Source of the DNA: an uncultured Lachnospiraceae bacterium
GTDB taxonomy: Bacteria; Bacillota; Clostridia; Lachnospirales; Lachnospiraceae
Assembly: GCA_947089905.1 (NCBI GenBank)
Contig: CAMUMG010000001.1
Location: 434,001 to 498,000, forward strand
Reading direction: 5' to 3'
Length of the DNA: 64,000 bases
Numbering within the stretch: the stretch's first letter is position 1; the number at the start of each line of letters is the position of its first letter. Below, piece after piece: positions 18,115-26,498 of the stretch. A program made the position numbers and the translations under genes. A model generated the notes under the pieces. The model made no database searches. It saw only the letters and a list, made by a program, of their open reading frames with translations, and was not told where the DNA came from.

Positions 18115-18143
18115 ATTCTATCATATATTTTTCCTAAAAACAA
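18115..18143 (-). promoter_or_regulatory. Promoter of codY
   Basis: -35 TTGTTT (18138-18143), 17-base spacer, -10 TAGAAT (18115-18120) with the extended -10 TG one base upstream. A perfect 10-base palindrome CAGAATTCTG at 18093-18102 lies just after the expected start point and might bind a regulator. It is not a convincing CodY box. Confidence 0.6.
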
Positions 18144-18243
18144 TAGCAACTTTTAGGTTTTGACACACATTAGTATGTTTTTTTTACATTTTTATATATT
18201 ATTGTGATTATTCCGTAGAATCCAGAAATATTCCTTTTTTCTA

Positions 18244-20316
18244 TTATACTTCTGTTCGTTCTTTTATAAAACCACAACTTTCATCCATACAAACTAACTT
18301 TTGTCCTTTTTCTAATAATACTTTTCCACAAATTGGGCAGCGTTCATTTGACGGCTTTTGCCAAGACATAAATTCACATTCTGGATTTTTTTCACAAGCA
18401 AAATAACGCCGTCCCTTTTTTGTCTTTTTAATTACAATATCACTGTTACATAGCGGACAATTAACTCCTATTTTTTCGAGATAAGGCTTTGTATTACGAC
18501 ATTCTGGAAAAGCTGGACATGCTAAAAACTTTCCATGTGGTCCATATTTTACTACCATATTTCTTCCACATTCTTCACAAAGTATATCTGTTACTTCATC
18601 CTCTACCTTAATTTTAGCAAGTTCTGCTTCTGCAGTTTTAACAGCTTGTTCTAAATCAGGATAAAAATTACTGACTACTGTTTTCCAGTTAACTTCTCCG
18701 TCTTCTACTCCATCCAACAAAGTTTCTAAATTTACTGTAAAATTTACATTTACAATACTTGCAAATTCTTGTTTCATAATTTTGTTTACTGCTTCACCTA
18801 ACTCTGTTATATAAAGATTTTTATTCTCTTTCACAACATATCGCCTTGCCATAATTGTTGTAATAGTTGGTGCATAGGTACTTGGACGACCAATTCCAAG
18901 TTCTTCTAAAACCTTCACTAAAGAGGCCTCTGTGTAATGAGCAGGAGGTTGTGTAAAATGTTGGCTCTTTATAAATTCTTTTTCTATAAATTTACTCTCT
19001 TCACTTAGTTTTTTGATTCCTTCTGCTCCGTTTTCTTCTTTATCTTCTTCTAAAACATATACACTCATAAATCCTTCAAAGATTAGATGTGAAGAAGAAG
19101 CTGTAAAACGGTATCCACCTCCATCAATTTTTATGGTAGCAGTTTCATATTTTGCTGGCTGCATACGACTTGCTATAAACCGTTTCCAGATAAGTTGGTA
19201 GAGACGGAATTGATCTCTTGCAAGAGAATCTTTTACTACTACTGGTGTCAGTTCTACATATGTTGGTCGAATTGCTTCATGGGCATCTTGAATCTTTTTT
19301 CCAGAAACTTTATTGACATCTTGAGTTGTAACTAATTCTTCTCCATAATTTTTACGAACAAATTCTTTTGCAGCAGCATCTGCTTCTTCTGAAACTCGTA
19401 CAGAATCTGTACGTAGATAGGAAATAAGACCAACTGTCCCATGATCTTTCACATCTACTCCCTCATAGAGTTGTTGTGCTAGACGCATTGTTTTTTGTGT
19501 TGAAAAGTTTAAAGTCTTTGCTGCTTCTTGTTGTAATGTACTAGTTGTAAATGGAAGTGGTGCTTTTTTTTGTCGTTCTCCCTTTTTTATCTCTGTAATT
19601 CGAAAGTCTACATTTGAAATTTGATCTAAGATTTGATCTGCTTCTTGCTCGGAAGAAATTGTAATTTTCTTTTGTGTTGTTCCATAAAACTTTGCTTTTA
19701 ACGGTCGTTTCTCACCTTTAATTAGAAAATCTGCTTCTAAATTCCAATATTCTTTTGGCACAAAAGCATTAATTTCTTCTTCTCTGTCACAGATAATACG
19801 TAAAGCAACTGATTGAACCCTTCCAGCACTTAATCCCCTTTTAACCTTTGCCCAAAGTAAAGGACTGATTAAATATCCTACCATTCGATCTAACATACGT
19901 CTTGCCTGCTGGGAATCTACTAAATTCATATCAATAGTTCTAGCCTGTTTAATGGAATTTTTTACTGCATTTTTTGTAATTTCATTAAAGGTAATTCTGC
20001 TTGCCGCCTTTTCTTCTAGTTTTAATGTCTGCATTAAATGCCATGAAATCGCCTCTCCTTCTCTATCAGGATCGGTTGCTAAATAAACTTTATCTGCCTT
20101 TTTTGCTTCTTTTCTGAGTTTTGCCAATAATTCTCCCTTGCCACGGATTGTAATATATTTTGGTTCAAAGTCATGTTCTATATCAATTCCCATTTGACTT
20201 TTCGGTAAATCTCTTACATGACCATTCGATGCCAAAACCTCATAGTTCGCTCCCAGAAATTTTTTAATTGTCTTAGCCTTTGCAGGCGATTCCACAATAA
20301 CCAGATACTTGGGCAT
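18244..20316 (-). CDS. topA: DNA topoisomerase I (type IA)
   Basis: 690 residues. Toprim domain at 1-140 with the acidic triad motif TDPDREGEAI (81-90). Catalytic Tyr300 is in GLISYLRTDS. Three C-terminal zinc fingers begin CEECGRNM, CPLCNSDI and CPICGKVL. The enzyme relaxes negative supercoils by passing single strands. Full length for Firmicutes. It is encoded after dprA, in the same direction, as in Bacillus. Confidence 0.97.
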   Translation of the reverse strand: MPKYLVIVESPAKAKTIKKFLGANYEVLASNGHVRDLPKSQMGIDIEHDFEPKYITIRGKGELLAKLRKEAKKADKVYLATDPDREGEAISWHLMQTLKLEEKAASRITFNEITKNAVKNSIKQARTIDMNLVDSQQARRMLDRMVGYLISPLLWAKVKRGLSAGRVQSVALRIICDREEEINAFVPKEYWNLEADFLIKGEKRPLKAKFYGTTQKKITISSEQEADQILDQISNVDFRITEIKKGERQKKAPLPFTTSTLQQEAAKTLNFSTQKTMRLAQQLYEGVDVKDHGTVGLISYLRTDSVRVSEEADAAAKEFVRKNYGEELVTTQDVNKVSGKKIQDAHEAIRPTYVELTPVVVKDSLARDQFRLYQLIWKRFIASRMQPAKYETATIKIDGGGYRFTASSSHLIFEGFMSVYVLEEDKEENGAEGIKKLSEESKFIEKEFIKSQHFTQPPAHYTEASLVKVLEELGIGRPSTYAPTITTIMARRYVVKENKNLYITELGEAVNKIMKQEFASIVNVNFTVNLETLLDGVEDGEVNWKTVVSNFYPDLEQAVKTAEAELAKIKVEDEVTDILCEECGRNMVVKYGPHGKFLACPAFPECRNTKPYLEKIGVNCPLCNSDIVIKKTKKGRRYFACEKNPECEFMSWQKPSNERCPICGKVLLEKGQKLVCMDESCGFIKERTEV

Positions 20317-20371
20317 TTTTTCTCACTCCTCAATTCATTCTCTCACCCACAAGATCTTATATGCGATATTT

Positions 20372-21538
20372 TTATAATCTTTCATTTAACATATAATAAT
20401 TTCTCTGAGTTTCTCGGATTATCCCTTGAAACTGTAAAGATATTAAAATTGGATATAGCTGTGAAACAGACATTTTCGTTTCGCAGCAAATTGTTTCTAT
20501 ATGTTTTGGAACTAAACTCAAACTAGCATACACTATTTTTTCCTCTGTTTCAAGTAAATTATTATTAAAAATTTTTTTTGGCTGATTTTTCTTAAAATTC
20601 ATAGGTATTTTTACCTGTTTGGGATAAAATTCTTCTAAATCTTCTATTATATCATCTACAGAAAGAACTAATTTTGCTCCTTGCTGAATTAAATGATTAC
20701 ATCCAATACTTAGCTCATCTCCAATTCTTCCAGGGACTGCATAAATTTCTTTTCCTTGTTCTAATCCTCTGTCTACTGTAATCAATGAACCACTTTTTTG
20801 TCTTGCTTCTACTACTAAAATCCCATCACAAAGTCCTGCAATCAGACGATTTCTCATAGGAAAATGAAATGCTATCGCTGCACTTTTTGGAGGATACTCG
20901 GATATAATTCCCCCCTGTCTATAAATTTTTTGATATAGTGTTAAATGTTGTTTTGGATAACATACATCAATACCGCTTCCTAATACTGCATATGTTTTTT
21001 CTTTTGCAAAAAGAGCTCCCATATGAGCGGCACCATCAATTCCTTCTGCCAAACCACTAATTATTTGAACTTTTTGTTCCGCTAGAGAAGCGGATAAATT
21101 TCGTGCTACTTCTCTTCCAAAACTACTGCATTTCCTAGATCCTATCACTGCAATAGAAGGAAGTATTTTGTCTGGAAGCTCTCCTAATAAAAACAGCCAA
21201 AATATAGTCTCTTCAATATGTTTTAACTTTTCTGGAAAAGAGGGATCATCTTTCGTAATAAATTGTATGCCACGTTTTATTGTATTATTATAGCTTTGTA
21301 CAATCTCCTTCCAATTACGGGATGAAAAAAAACGTTCTTCCCACTGTCTTTTCTCTCCTCTTATTCTTAATCTATGCTGAGCCTGTGCCATATCAAAAAA
21401 ATCTCTCAGCCGTTTTTCCTTTGCAGAAAAAATTTCTTCTGGAGAACCAAATTCTTTCAAAATATAGTTTAGAAATTCTGGAGAAAATAGTTCAAGACAG
21501 GCTAACCAATACCACGCATATGTTCTTATCTTATCCAT
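20372..21538 (-). CDS. dprA: DNA processing protein DprA/Smf
   Basis: 388 residues. The Rossmann core (about 115-320) shows IAVIGSRKCSSFG, IISGLAEGIDGAAH, AVLGSGIDVCYPKQ and the DprA-specific PMRNRLIAGLCDGILVVEA. A C-terminal winged-helix-like segment follows (about 330-385). DprA loads RecA onto incoming single-stranded DNA during natural transformation. The start overlaps the comM stop by 13 bases behind a GGAGGAAG ribosome site. Presence alone does not prove competence, since the gene is common in non-transformable Firmicutes. Confidence 0.94.
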   Translation of the reverse strand: MDKIRTYAWYWLACLELFSPEFLNYILKEFGSPEEIFSAKEKRLRDFFDMAQAQHRLRIRGEKRQWEERFFSSRNWKEIVQSYNNTIKRGIQFITKDDPSFPEKLKHIEETIFWLFLLGELPDKILPSIAVIGSRKCSSFGREVARNLSASLAEQKVQIISGLAEGIDGAAHMGALFAKEKTYAVLGSGIDVCYPKQHLTLYQKIYRQGGIISEYPPKSAAIAFHFPMRNRLIAGLCDGILVVEARQKSGSLITVDRGLEQGKEIYAVPGRIGDELSIGCNHLIQQGAKLVLSVDDIIEDLEEFYPKQVKIPMNFKKNQPKKIFNNNLLETEEKIVYASLSLVPKHIETICCETKMSVSQLYPILISLQFQGIIRETQRNYYMLNERL

Positions 21539-23088
21539 TCCTTTTCTTCCTCCAAATTGTTTTGTTGTGTTATTCTATAACCTATCGCCTGTGCTAAATG
21601 ACTTTTTTCAATCTCTTCTTTATTGTCTAAATCTGCAATTGTACGTGCAACTTTTAAAATACGGTGATATGCCCTTGTACTAAACCTAAATTTTTCAAAT
21701 GCCTGTTTTAAAAATTTGTTTTCTGGTTCTCTTAGTTTACAAAACTGTGAAATCTGAGTGGAATTAAGTTGAGAATTATATAGAATTTCTAAATTTTGAT
21801 ATCGTTTTCTTTGGATTTGATGTGCCATAAGAATTCTCTTTTGAATACTTTTTGAGGTTTCATTTTCTTTTATTTCATCTTGTAATTCTTCATATTGATT
21901 GGATATAACTTCAGCACATAAATCAATTCTATCCAATAAAGGTTTTGAGATTTTTCCTAGATATTTTCGAATCTGACTTTCTGTACAATGACAACGACTT
22001 CGATCTGGATAGTATCCACATGGACATAGATTCATTGCAGCTACAAATAAAAAATCAGCAGGATAGGTGTTTTTACCACCAGTTCTTGTAATAGTAATCT
22101 TTTTTTCTTCTAAAGGTTCTCTAAGTGTTTCTAAAACATTTCTTGAAAATTCAGGTAGTTCATCTAAAAATAGTACTCCATGAACTGCTAAACTTATCTC
22201 TCCTGGTCTTGGTCTTTTTCCGCCTCCTGTAAATGCGGCTTGTGTTATAGTATGATGGGGTGCACAAAATGGGCGCTGATCCATAAAAAAAGGAGCTTTT
22301 AAGAGTTTCCCAGCCACACTATAAACTTTATATAACTCTAACCGTTGTTTCATTGTAAGCTGTGGCATAATTGTAGGAATTCGTTTGGCTAACATACTTT
22401 TTCCAGAACCCGGTGCTCCAAATAATATTAAATTATGCCAACCTGCAACTGCAATCTCTATAGCTCTCTTTGCTATTTTCTGACCAAATACCTCACAAAA
22501 ATCTAATGGTTTTATATATTCTTGCTCTGTTAACCAAAAATTTCCTTCTCTTTTTTCTAGCTTTTCTGTCAAACATCCTTTTCCTAAAAGATAATTGATT
22601 ACTTGTACTAAATTTTCTGCTCCTAACACTTTAATGCCTGTTACAAAAGCTCCTTCTGCCATATTTGCTTTTGGCACAATACAACAGGTAAATTTCTGTC
22701 TTTTTGCTGCACAGATCATAGGAAGAATTCCTGCTATTGCATTTAACTTTCCATCCAGACTTAGTTCTCCGGCAAACATAATATTACTTAATTGTTTTGT
22801 TGAAAGAAAACCGGCGGCTGCGAGAACAGCTACAGAAATGGGAAGATCGAAGGCTGTACCTTCTTTTTTTAGATCCGCCGGAGAAAGATTAATTGTAATC
22901 CTTCTTGGCGGCAAAAGATAATTTGAATTTTTTAGAGCTACTTTAACCCTTTTTCCTGCCTCTTTTACTTCACAGGCAAGATAACCTACTAACTCCAAAC
23001 AGGGAAGTCCAGATGCCACATCTACTTCTACCTGTACAATAACTGCTTCAATCCCTGTAAGAGTAGCACCATATACTTTACTAAACAT
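21526..23088 (-). CDS. comM: YifB/ComM-family AAA+ ATPase (Mg-chelatase-like)
   Basis: 520 residues from the ATG at 23088 (AAAGGA upstream); an in-frame TTG 24 bases earlier is less likely. N-terminal Lon-S5-like fold with ITINLSPADLKKEGTAFDLP, then the AAA+ core with Walker A GAPGSGKSML, the Cys-rich CPCGYYPDRSRCHC between Walker B and sensor, and the C-terminal domain FSTRAYHRILKVARTIADL. In gamma-proteobacteria ComM helps branch migration during transformation. The gene heads a comM-dprA-topA unit. Confidence 0.9.
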   Translation of the reverse strand: MFSKVYGATLTGIEAVIVQVEVDVASGLPCLELVGYLACEVKEAGKRVKVALKNSNYLLPPRRITINLSPADLKKEGTAFDLPISVAVLAAAGFLSTKQLSNIMFAGELSLDGKLNAIAGILPMICAAKRQKFTCCIVPKANMAEGAFVTGIKVLGAENLVQVINYLLGKGCLTEKLEKREGNFWLTEQEYIKPLDFCEVFGQKIAKRAIEIAVAGWHNLILFGAPGSGKSMLAKRIPTIMPQLTMKQRLELYKVYSVAGKLLKAPFFMDQRPFCAPHHTITQAAFTGGGKRPRPGEISLAVHGVLFLDELPEFSRNVLETLREPLEEKKITITRTGGKNTYPADFLFVAAMNLCPCGYYPDRSRCHCTESQIRKYLGKISKPLLDRIDLCAEVISNQYEELQDEIKENETSKSIQKRILMAHQIQRKRYQNLEILYNSQLNSTQISQFCKLREPENKFLKQAFEKFRFSTRAYHRILKVARTIADLDNKEEIEKSHLAQAIGYRITQQNNLEEEKEWIR

Positions 23089-23127
23089 TCGATTCCTTTC
23101 TTGTCCCTCCAAAAGAAATCTATACTT

Positions 23128-23156
23128 ATTTTAACAGATCATTTTTGGAAATGCAA
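23128..23156 (-). promoter_or_regulatory. Promoter of comM-dprA-topA
   Basis: -35 TTGCAT (23151-23156), 17-base spacer, -10 TAAAAT (23128-23133) on the minus strand, 40 bases before the comM start. No other promoter of this quality was seen between nrdR and comM. Confidence 0.6.
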
Positions 23157-23188
23157 TAAAAGAATTAATTCATGCGTTTATTGTAGAA

Positions 23189-23659
23189 CTATTCTTCTAT
23201 TGCATTTCTTTCATGATCTAACAATTTTTTTAACTCATCCATAAAGGTATTGACATCTTTAAATTCTCGGTAAACAGACGCAAATCTTACATAAGCAACT
23301 GGATCTAAATTTTTGAGTCTGTCCATTACCATTTCTCCAATCCGGCTGCTCTCAATCTCTCGTTTTTCTGTATTAAAGAGTGTATTTTCAATTTCATCTA
23401 CTAGTTCTGTAATCTGATCGGCAGAAATAGGTCTTTTATGACAGGAATGAATTACTCCTGCTTCAATTTTTGAACGATTATAACTTTCACGATTATTATC
23501 TTTTTTAATTACCATGAGTGGAAGAGTTTCCACTTTTTCATAAGTCGTAAATCTTTTTTGGCAGCCATCACACTGTCTTCGTCTGCGAATTGCATTATCT
23601 TCTGCAGGTCTTGAGTCAATTACTCTTGTATTTTCTCTGCCACAATATGGACATCTCAT
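23189..23659 (-). CDS. nrdR: Transcriptional repressor NrdR
   Basis: 156 residues, the standard length. The N-terminal zinc ribbon has paired cysteines (CPYCGR and CDGCQKRF) and the DNA-binding RRRRQC stretch. An ATP-cone follows (about 46-136). NrdR senses ATP/dATP and represses ribonucleotide reductase genes. No nrd genes lie in the window. The start has only a weak ribosome site, behind a small hairpin. Confidence 0.96.
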   Translation of the reverse strand: MRCPYCGRENTRVIDSRPAEDNAIRRRRQCDGCQKRFTTYEKVETLPLMVIKKDNNRESYNRSKIEAGVIHSCHKRPISADQITELVDEIENTLFNTEKREIESSRIGEMVMDRLKNLDPVAYVRFASVYREFKDVNTFMDELKKLLDHERNAIEE

Positions 23660-23669
23660 CTGTATCTTC

Positions 23670-23696
23670 GTTACTGAAAATCCATCTTACAGTAAC
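23670..23696 (-). promoter_or_regulatory. Hairpin in the nrdR leader
   Basis: Perfect 7-base inverted repeat GTTACTG/CAGTAAC with a 13-base loop, ending 10 bases before the nrdR start codon. It could modulate initiation at the weak ribosome site, or be an operator; no sequence clearly matching the NrdR-box consensus was recognised. Confidence 0.35.
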
Positions 23697-23806
23697 TTAC
23701 TCCCTTCCTACTTTTCTTAAAATTTATATTCAGATTTTACGTCAAAACAAGCATCACTTCAACTAAGATTACATATTTTATTATAACAATATGAATGGAG
23801 AACTCT

Positions 23807-24079
23807 ATGCGGCTGTGTGATCTTCGAAAAAAAGAGGTTATTAATTGTAGAGATGGTGAACGTTTGGGATTTATTTCTGATTTAGGTTTTCATCCTAAAA
23901 CTGGCTGTATTGAAACCATTATTATTCCCGGTCCTTGTAAATTCTGGGGTTTTTTAGGAAGGGAACAGGAATATATTATTCCTTGGCGTTGTATCCGTCA
24001 AATTGGTAATGATGTTGTACTTGTTGACGTAGATACTATGACAGTTCTTCAAAAGATACCCGATATTGGTTGTGATTAA
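23807..24079 (+). CDS. YlmC/YmxH-family PRC-barrel protein
   Basis: 90 residues from an ATG with GGAG six bases upstream; an ATG four codons earlier overlaps that ribosome site. The protein MRLCDLRKKEVINCRDGERLGF is one PRC-barrel domain, with a TGCIETIIIPG loop and EYIIPWRCIRQIGNDVVLVD. In B. subtilis ymxH sits next to the peptidase mlpA and pnp; here it is about 28 kb away from them. Members are linked to sporulation by genome context. The exact function is unknown. Confidence 0.88.
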   Translation: MRLCDLRKKEVINCRDGERLGFISDLGFHPKTGCIETIIIPGPCKFWGFLGREQEYIIPWRCIRQIGNDVVLVDVDTMTVLQKIPDIGCD

Positions 24080-24705
24080 ACCTCTTCTTCCTCTTGAATT
24101 AAAATCAGATCTTTTGCATAGGGAAGCCCTTCAATCCATCGACAGAACGTATGCCATTCCTCTAATTTATGTTCTTTTCTTGCATAGTATATATGAATTA
24201 AAACCTCGTAATTTAAAGAGCATGTACGTAATTGTTGATAACTTGATGGAAGAAGCTGAATTAAATCATACCAATCCTTTTTATCTTTATGTTCTACAAA
24301 TTTTTTTCGAATATTTTCTAAATATTTCAAATACTCTTCAAATACTTTTTTGCTTTCTGCTGTCATATGATCACAGCTAAAATCTTCTAATTCAAAAGGT
24401 TTACTATGAATTTTGTGCATAGTGCTTGTAGAATTTGCTACTGTTCCAACTTTATAGGTATCATATTCTTTCCACCAATAAATAGGTGCTAAAATATCTA
24501 CAGAAACGAAAATCTGACGAATAAATTTTCTGTGATCACTTCCAGCTCTGCAAAGTCTTCGTGCTAATACTCTATCTTGCTCGCCTAACTCAAATACCCC
24601 TTCTTTTACAAAACTATCTGATTTTGCCCAACTATTAAGTGGATTCCTTGCTCCCCGTATCGCATTTTCTAAGTTCATTACACTGGTCTTTGAAACCTTT
24701 AGCAT
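24076..24705 (-). CDS. Uncharacterised conserved protein, possibly distant ThyX-like
   Basis: 209 residues from an ATG with AAAGGA eight bases upstream. I know the pattern only as a Firmicutes hypothetical family: NAIRGARNPLNSW near the start, then AGSDHRKFIRQIFVSVDI, YWWKEYDTYKVGTVANS and TSTMHKIHSK. The arrangement of an R-x-hydrophobic core followed by an aromatic/acidic segment and NSxSTMH recalls phage proteins annotated as FAD-dependent thymidylate synthases. The full ThyX signature (RHRxxSxNExSxR) is not present, so function stays open. It converges with the ymxH-like gene, overlapping by four bases. Confidence 0.6.
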   Translation of the reverse strand: MLKVSKTSVMNLENAIRGARNPLNSWAKSDSFVKEGVFELGEQDRVLARRLCRAGSDHRKFIRQIFVSVDILAPIYWWKEYDTYKVGTVANSTSTMHKIHSKPFELEDFSCDHMTAESKKVFEEYLKYLENIRKKFVEHKDKKDWYDLIQLLPSSYQQLRTCSLNYEVLIHIYYARKEHKLEEWHTFCRWIEGLPYAKDLILIQEEEEV

Positions 24706-24765
24706 TATACTTTTCCTTTCATCTTTTCGTTTTTTAATCATAGCACAAAGTGTAATGTATAGCAA

Positions 24766-25566
24766 CTATAATTGTTTTAATTCTCCTCCCAAAACTTCTA
24801 TGACTGTATCATCGACTGACAGCCAGACAGAGCAGGCACTTGGATTGTAGACAAAACTTGCATCAGCCGCAAATTGAAGTCGTAAAAATGCTTCCTGATA
24901 ATCGACAATTTCTATGTTAGTGGCATACCAAATATCTTCTCTATTACCTATCATATTACAAAACTCTTCTATCAGATTCCAATTTTTATCCCTGCTAAAC
25001 TCAAAACTGTGTCCCCAGACATACATTAAATATAGATATTGTTTTTTAAAAAGTTCAAGAAATGTTTCTGTATTTTTTAACAAATTATGGTTATGATGAC
25101 ATGTCGCCTGCCATTCATAAAAATCTCTAGGAAGTCCGAATTGATCCGAACTTCCTACTACTCTAGCATATCGAATTCCTAAATGTGGCAAAAGTTGTTT
25201 GATTGACTCATTATATGAGCCATTTGGATAAGAAAATCCACGAACTGGAATCCCTATGAGATGTTCTAATTCTTTTCTGTCTTGCAAAATTTGCTCTGTC
25301 ACCAATTCCATAGGAGATCTTGCAATGGTTGGATGTGTTAGGGTATGAGCAGCTACTTCATGTCCTTTATATACCTGTTTAATTTGTTCTGGTAAAATTC
25401 GTTCTGGTTGTGTCATTAATCCAGAATTTAAATGAAATGTCCCCTTAATTTTATATTTATTAAATATTTCTATTAGGGGAATATCTTCTTTCATTCCATC
25501 ATCATAACTCATAGTCAGTGCTTTAAATTTTCCTTCTGGAAAACATTCATAGATCTTTTTTGGCAT
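24766..25566 (-). CDS. Polysaccharide deacetylase family protein (NodB domain)
   Basis: 266 residues from an ATG preceded by GGGGG. NodB-fold motifs are visible: the SYDDG acid motif (about 24-28), the metal-binding HTLTH (about 78-82) and the RGFSYPNGSYN segment (about 113). No signal peptide or membrane segment, so it is probably cytoplasmic. It is the last gene behind kdgK-kduI-GH28-like, 13 bases from its neighbour. That suggests action on a sugar fragment rather than cell-wall peptidoglycan; this is inference from context. Confidence 0.82.
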   Translation of the reverse strand: MPKKIYECFPEGKFKALTMSYDDGMKEDIPLIEIFNKYKIKGTFHLNSGLMTQPERILPEQIKQVYKGHEVAAHTLTHPTIARSPMELVTEQILQDRKELEHLIGIPVRGFSYPNGSYNESIKQLLPHLGIRYARVVGSSDQFGLPRDFYEWQATCHHNHNLLKNTETFLELFKKQYLYLMYVWGHSFEFSRDKNWNLIEEFCNMIGNREDIWYATNIEIVDYQEAFLRLQFAADASFVYNPSACSVWLSVDDTVIEVLGGELKQL

Positions 25567-25579
25567 CTTAACCCCCAAT

Positions 25580-26494
25580 TTATTTTATAATTAATTTATC
25601 AATGCTATCTAACAAAAATACCTCTCCTAAACATCCTTCTGCTGTCACATGATCCAAACTTAGTTCTCTTAAATTTCTTGCAAATATTCCAAGTAATACG
25701 ATTTCTTCTATTCCGTCCATTTTAGCAGGTATTGCAGCAATCGCATTTTTCGCATAGGTAAAGGTACAGTTTTGTATAAATACTTTTTGAATTTTTTGTT
25801 CTGGAAGTCCATAGATATAAGCAGCTGCTGTATGACAATTCATACAAATCAAATCACGAAATATAAGTGTTTTAATTTGAGGAGTTCTTTCATCAACTGG
25901 AAGCAGTTTTTTAGACTGCACATACTCCGAATGACCATCTGGATCACAAAAATAAAAACAGTTAATTACAATTGGAGTTATTACCTGATCCATTTGAATA
26001 TGTTCAAATAAAATATCATCTATAATGGCATCTTTTCCTCTTCCGCGTCTTGTCTTAATTCCTATTCCACATTTCATATGTAAAAACAGACAACTTCGTA
26101 CTGTTAAATTCTTTACTCCTCCTGCCATTTCAGAGCCAATCGTAACGGAACCATAACCATCTTTCATACAGCACTGTCGAATCTCAATATTTTGGGAAGG
26201 ACATTTATATTTTGATCCCATATAAATCTTTCCTGATTTTATGGAAATGCAGTCATTGGCAAGTGAAAAATAAATACCTGCAATTTCTACATCTCTACAA
26301 GATTCTGGTACTAAACCATCTGTATGTTTTGAATCTGTTGGATTTAATATAGTAAGTCCTAAAAATCTTAAATTATTTGAAAAATAAGAGTGAATATTCC
26401 AAGACGGACTGTTACAAACCGTAATTCCTTCTATCATAATCAAAACTATTCCTAAAAATAGCAGAATACTTTTGTAAGAGGAGTATTCTGCCAT
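25580..26494 (-). CDS. Truncated, probably inactive GH28 (polygalacturonase) relative
   Basis: 304 residues matching only the C-terminal two thirds of GH28 beta-helix enzymes: EGITVCNSPSWNIHS, HTDGLVPESCRDVEIAG, NDCISIKSG, GYGSVTIGSEMAGGV, GIKTRRGRG. The usual N-terminal 150 or so residues are missing. The canonical catalytic set NTD, DD, GHG and RIK reads HTD (57-59), ND (80-81), GYG (113-115) and GIK (145-147), so four key positions are changed. It starts five bases after the kduI stop without a recognisable ribosome site. It may be a decaying gene or a repurposed beta-helix; the frame is intact. Confidence 0.82.
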   Translation of the reverse strand: MAEYSSYKSILLFLGIVLIMIEGITVCNSPSWNIHSYFSNNLRFLGLTILNPTDSKHTDGLVPESCRDVEIAGIYFSLANDCISIKSGKIYMGSKYKCPSQNIEIRQCCMKDGYGSVTIGSEMAGGVKNLTVRSCLFLHMKCGIGIKTRRGRGKDAIIDDILFEHIQMDQVITPIVINCFYFCDPDGHSEYVQSKKLLPVDERTPQIKTLIFRDLICMNCHTAAAYIYGLPEQKIQKVFIQNCTFTYAKNAIAAIPAKMDGIEEIVLLGIFARNLRELSLDHVTAEGCLGEVFLLDSIDKLIIK

Positions 26495-26498
26495 ATTA

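Noticed and set aside
20372..23088. Inference of natural competence from comM and dprA
   Set aside because: Both genes are kept in many Firmicutes without known transformation; no comE/comG genes are in the window.
25580..26494. Apparent signal peptide or membrane helix at the start of the GH28-like protein
   Set aside because: The hydrophobic stretch aligns with an internal beta-helix strand of GH28 enzymes rather than a secretion signal.
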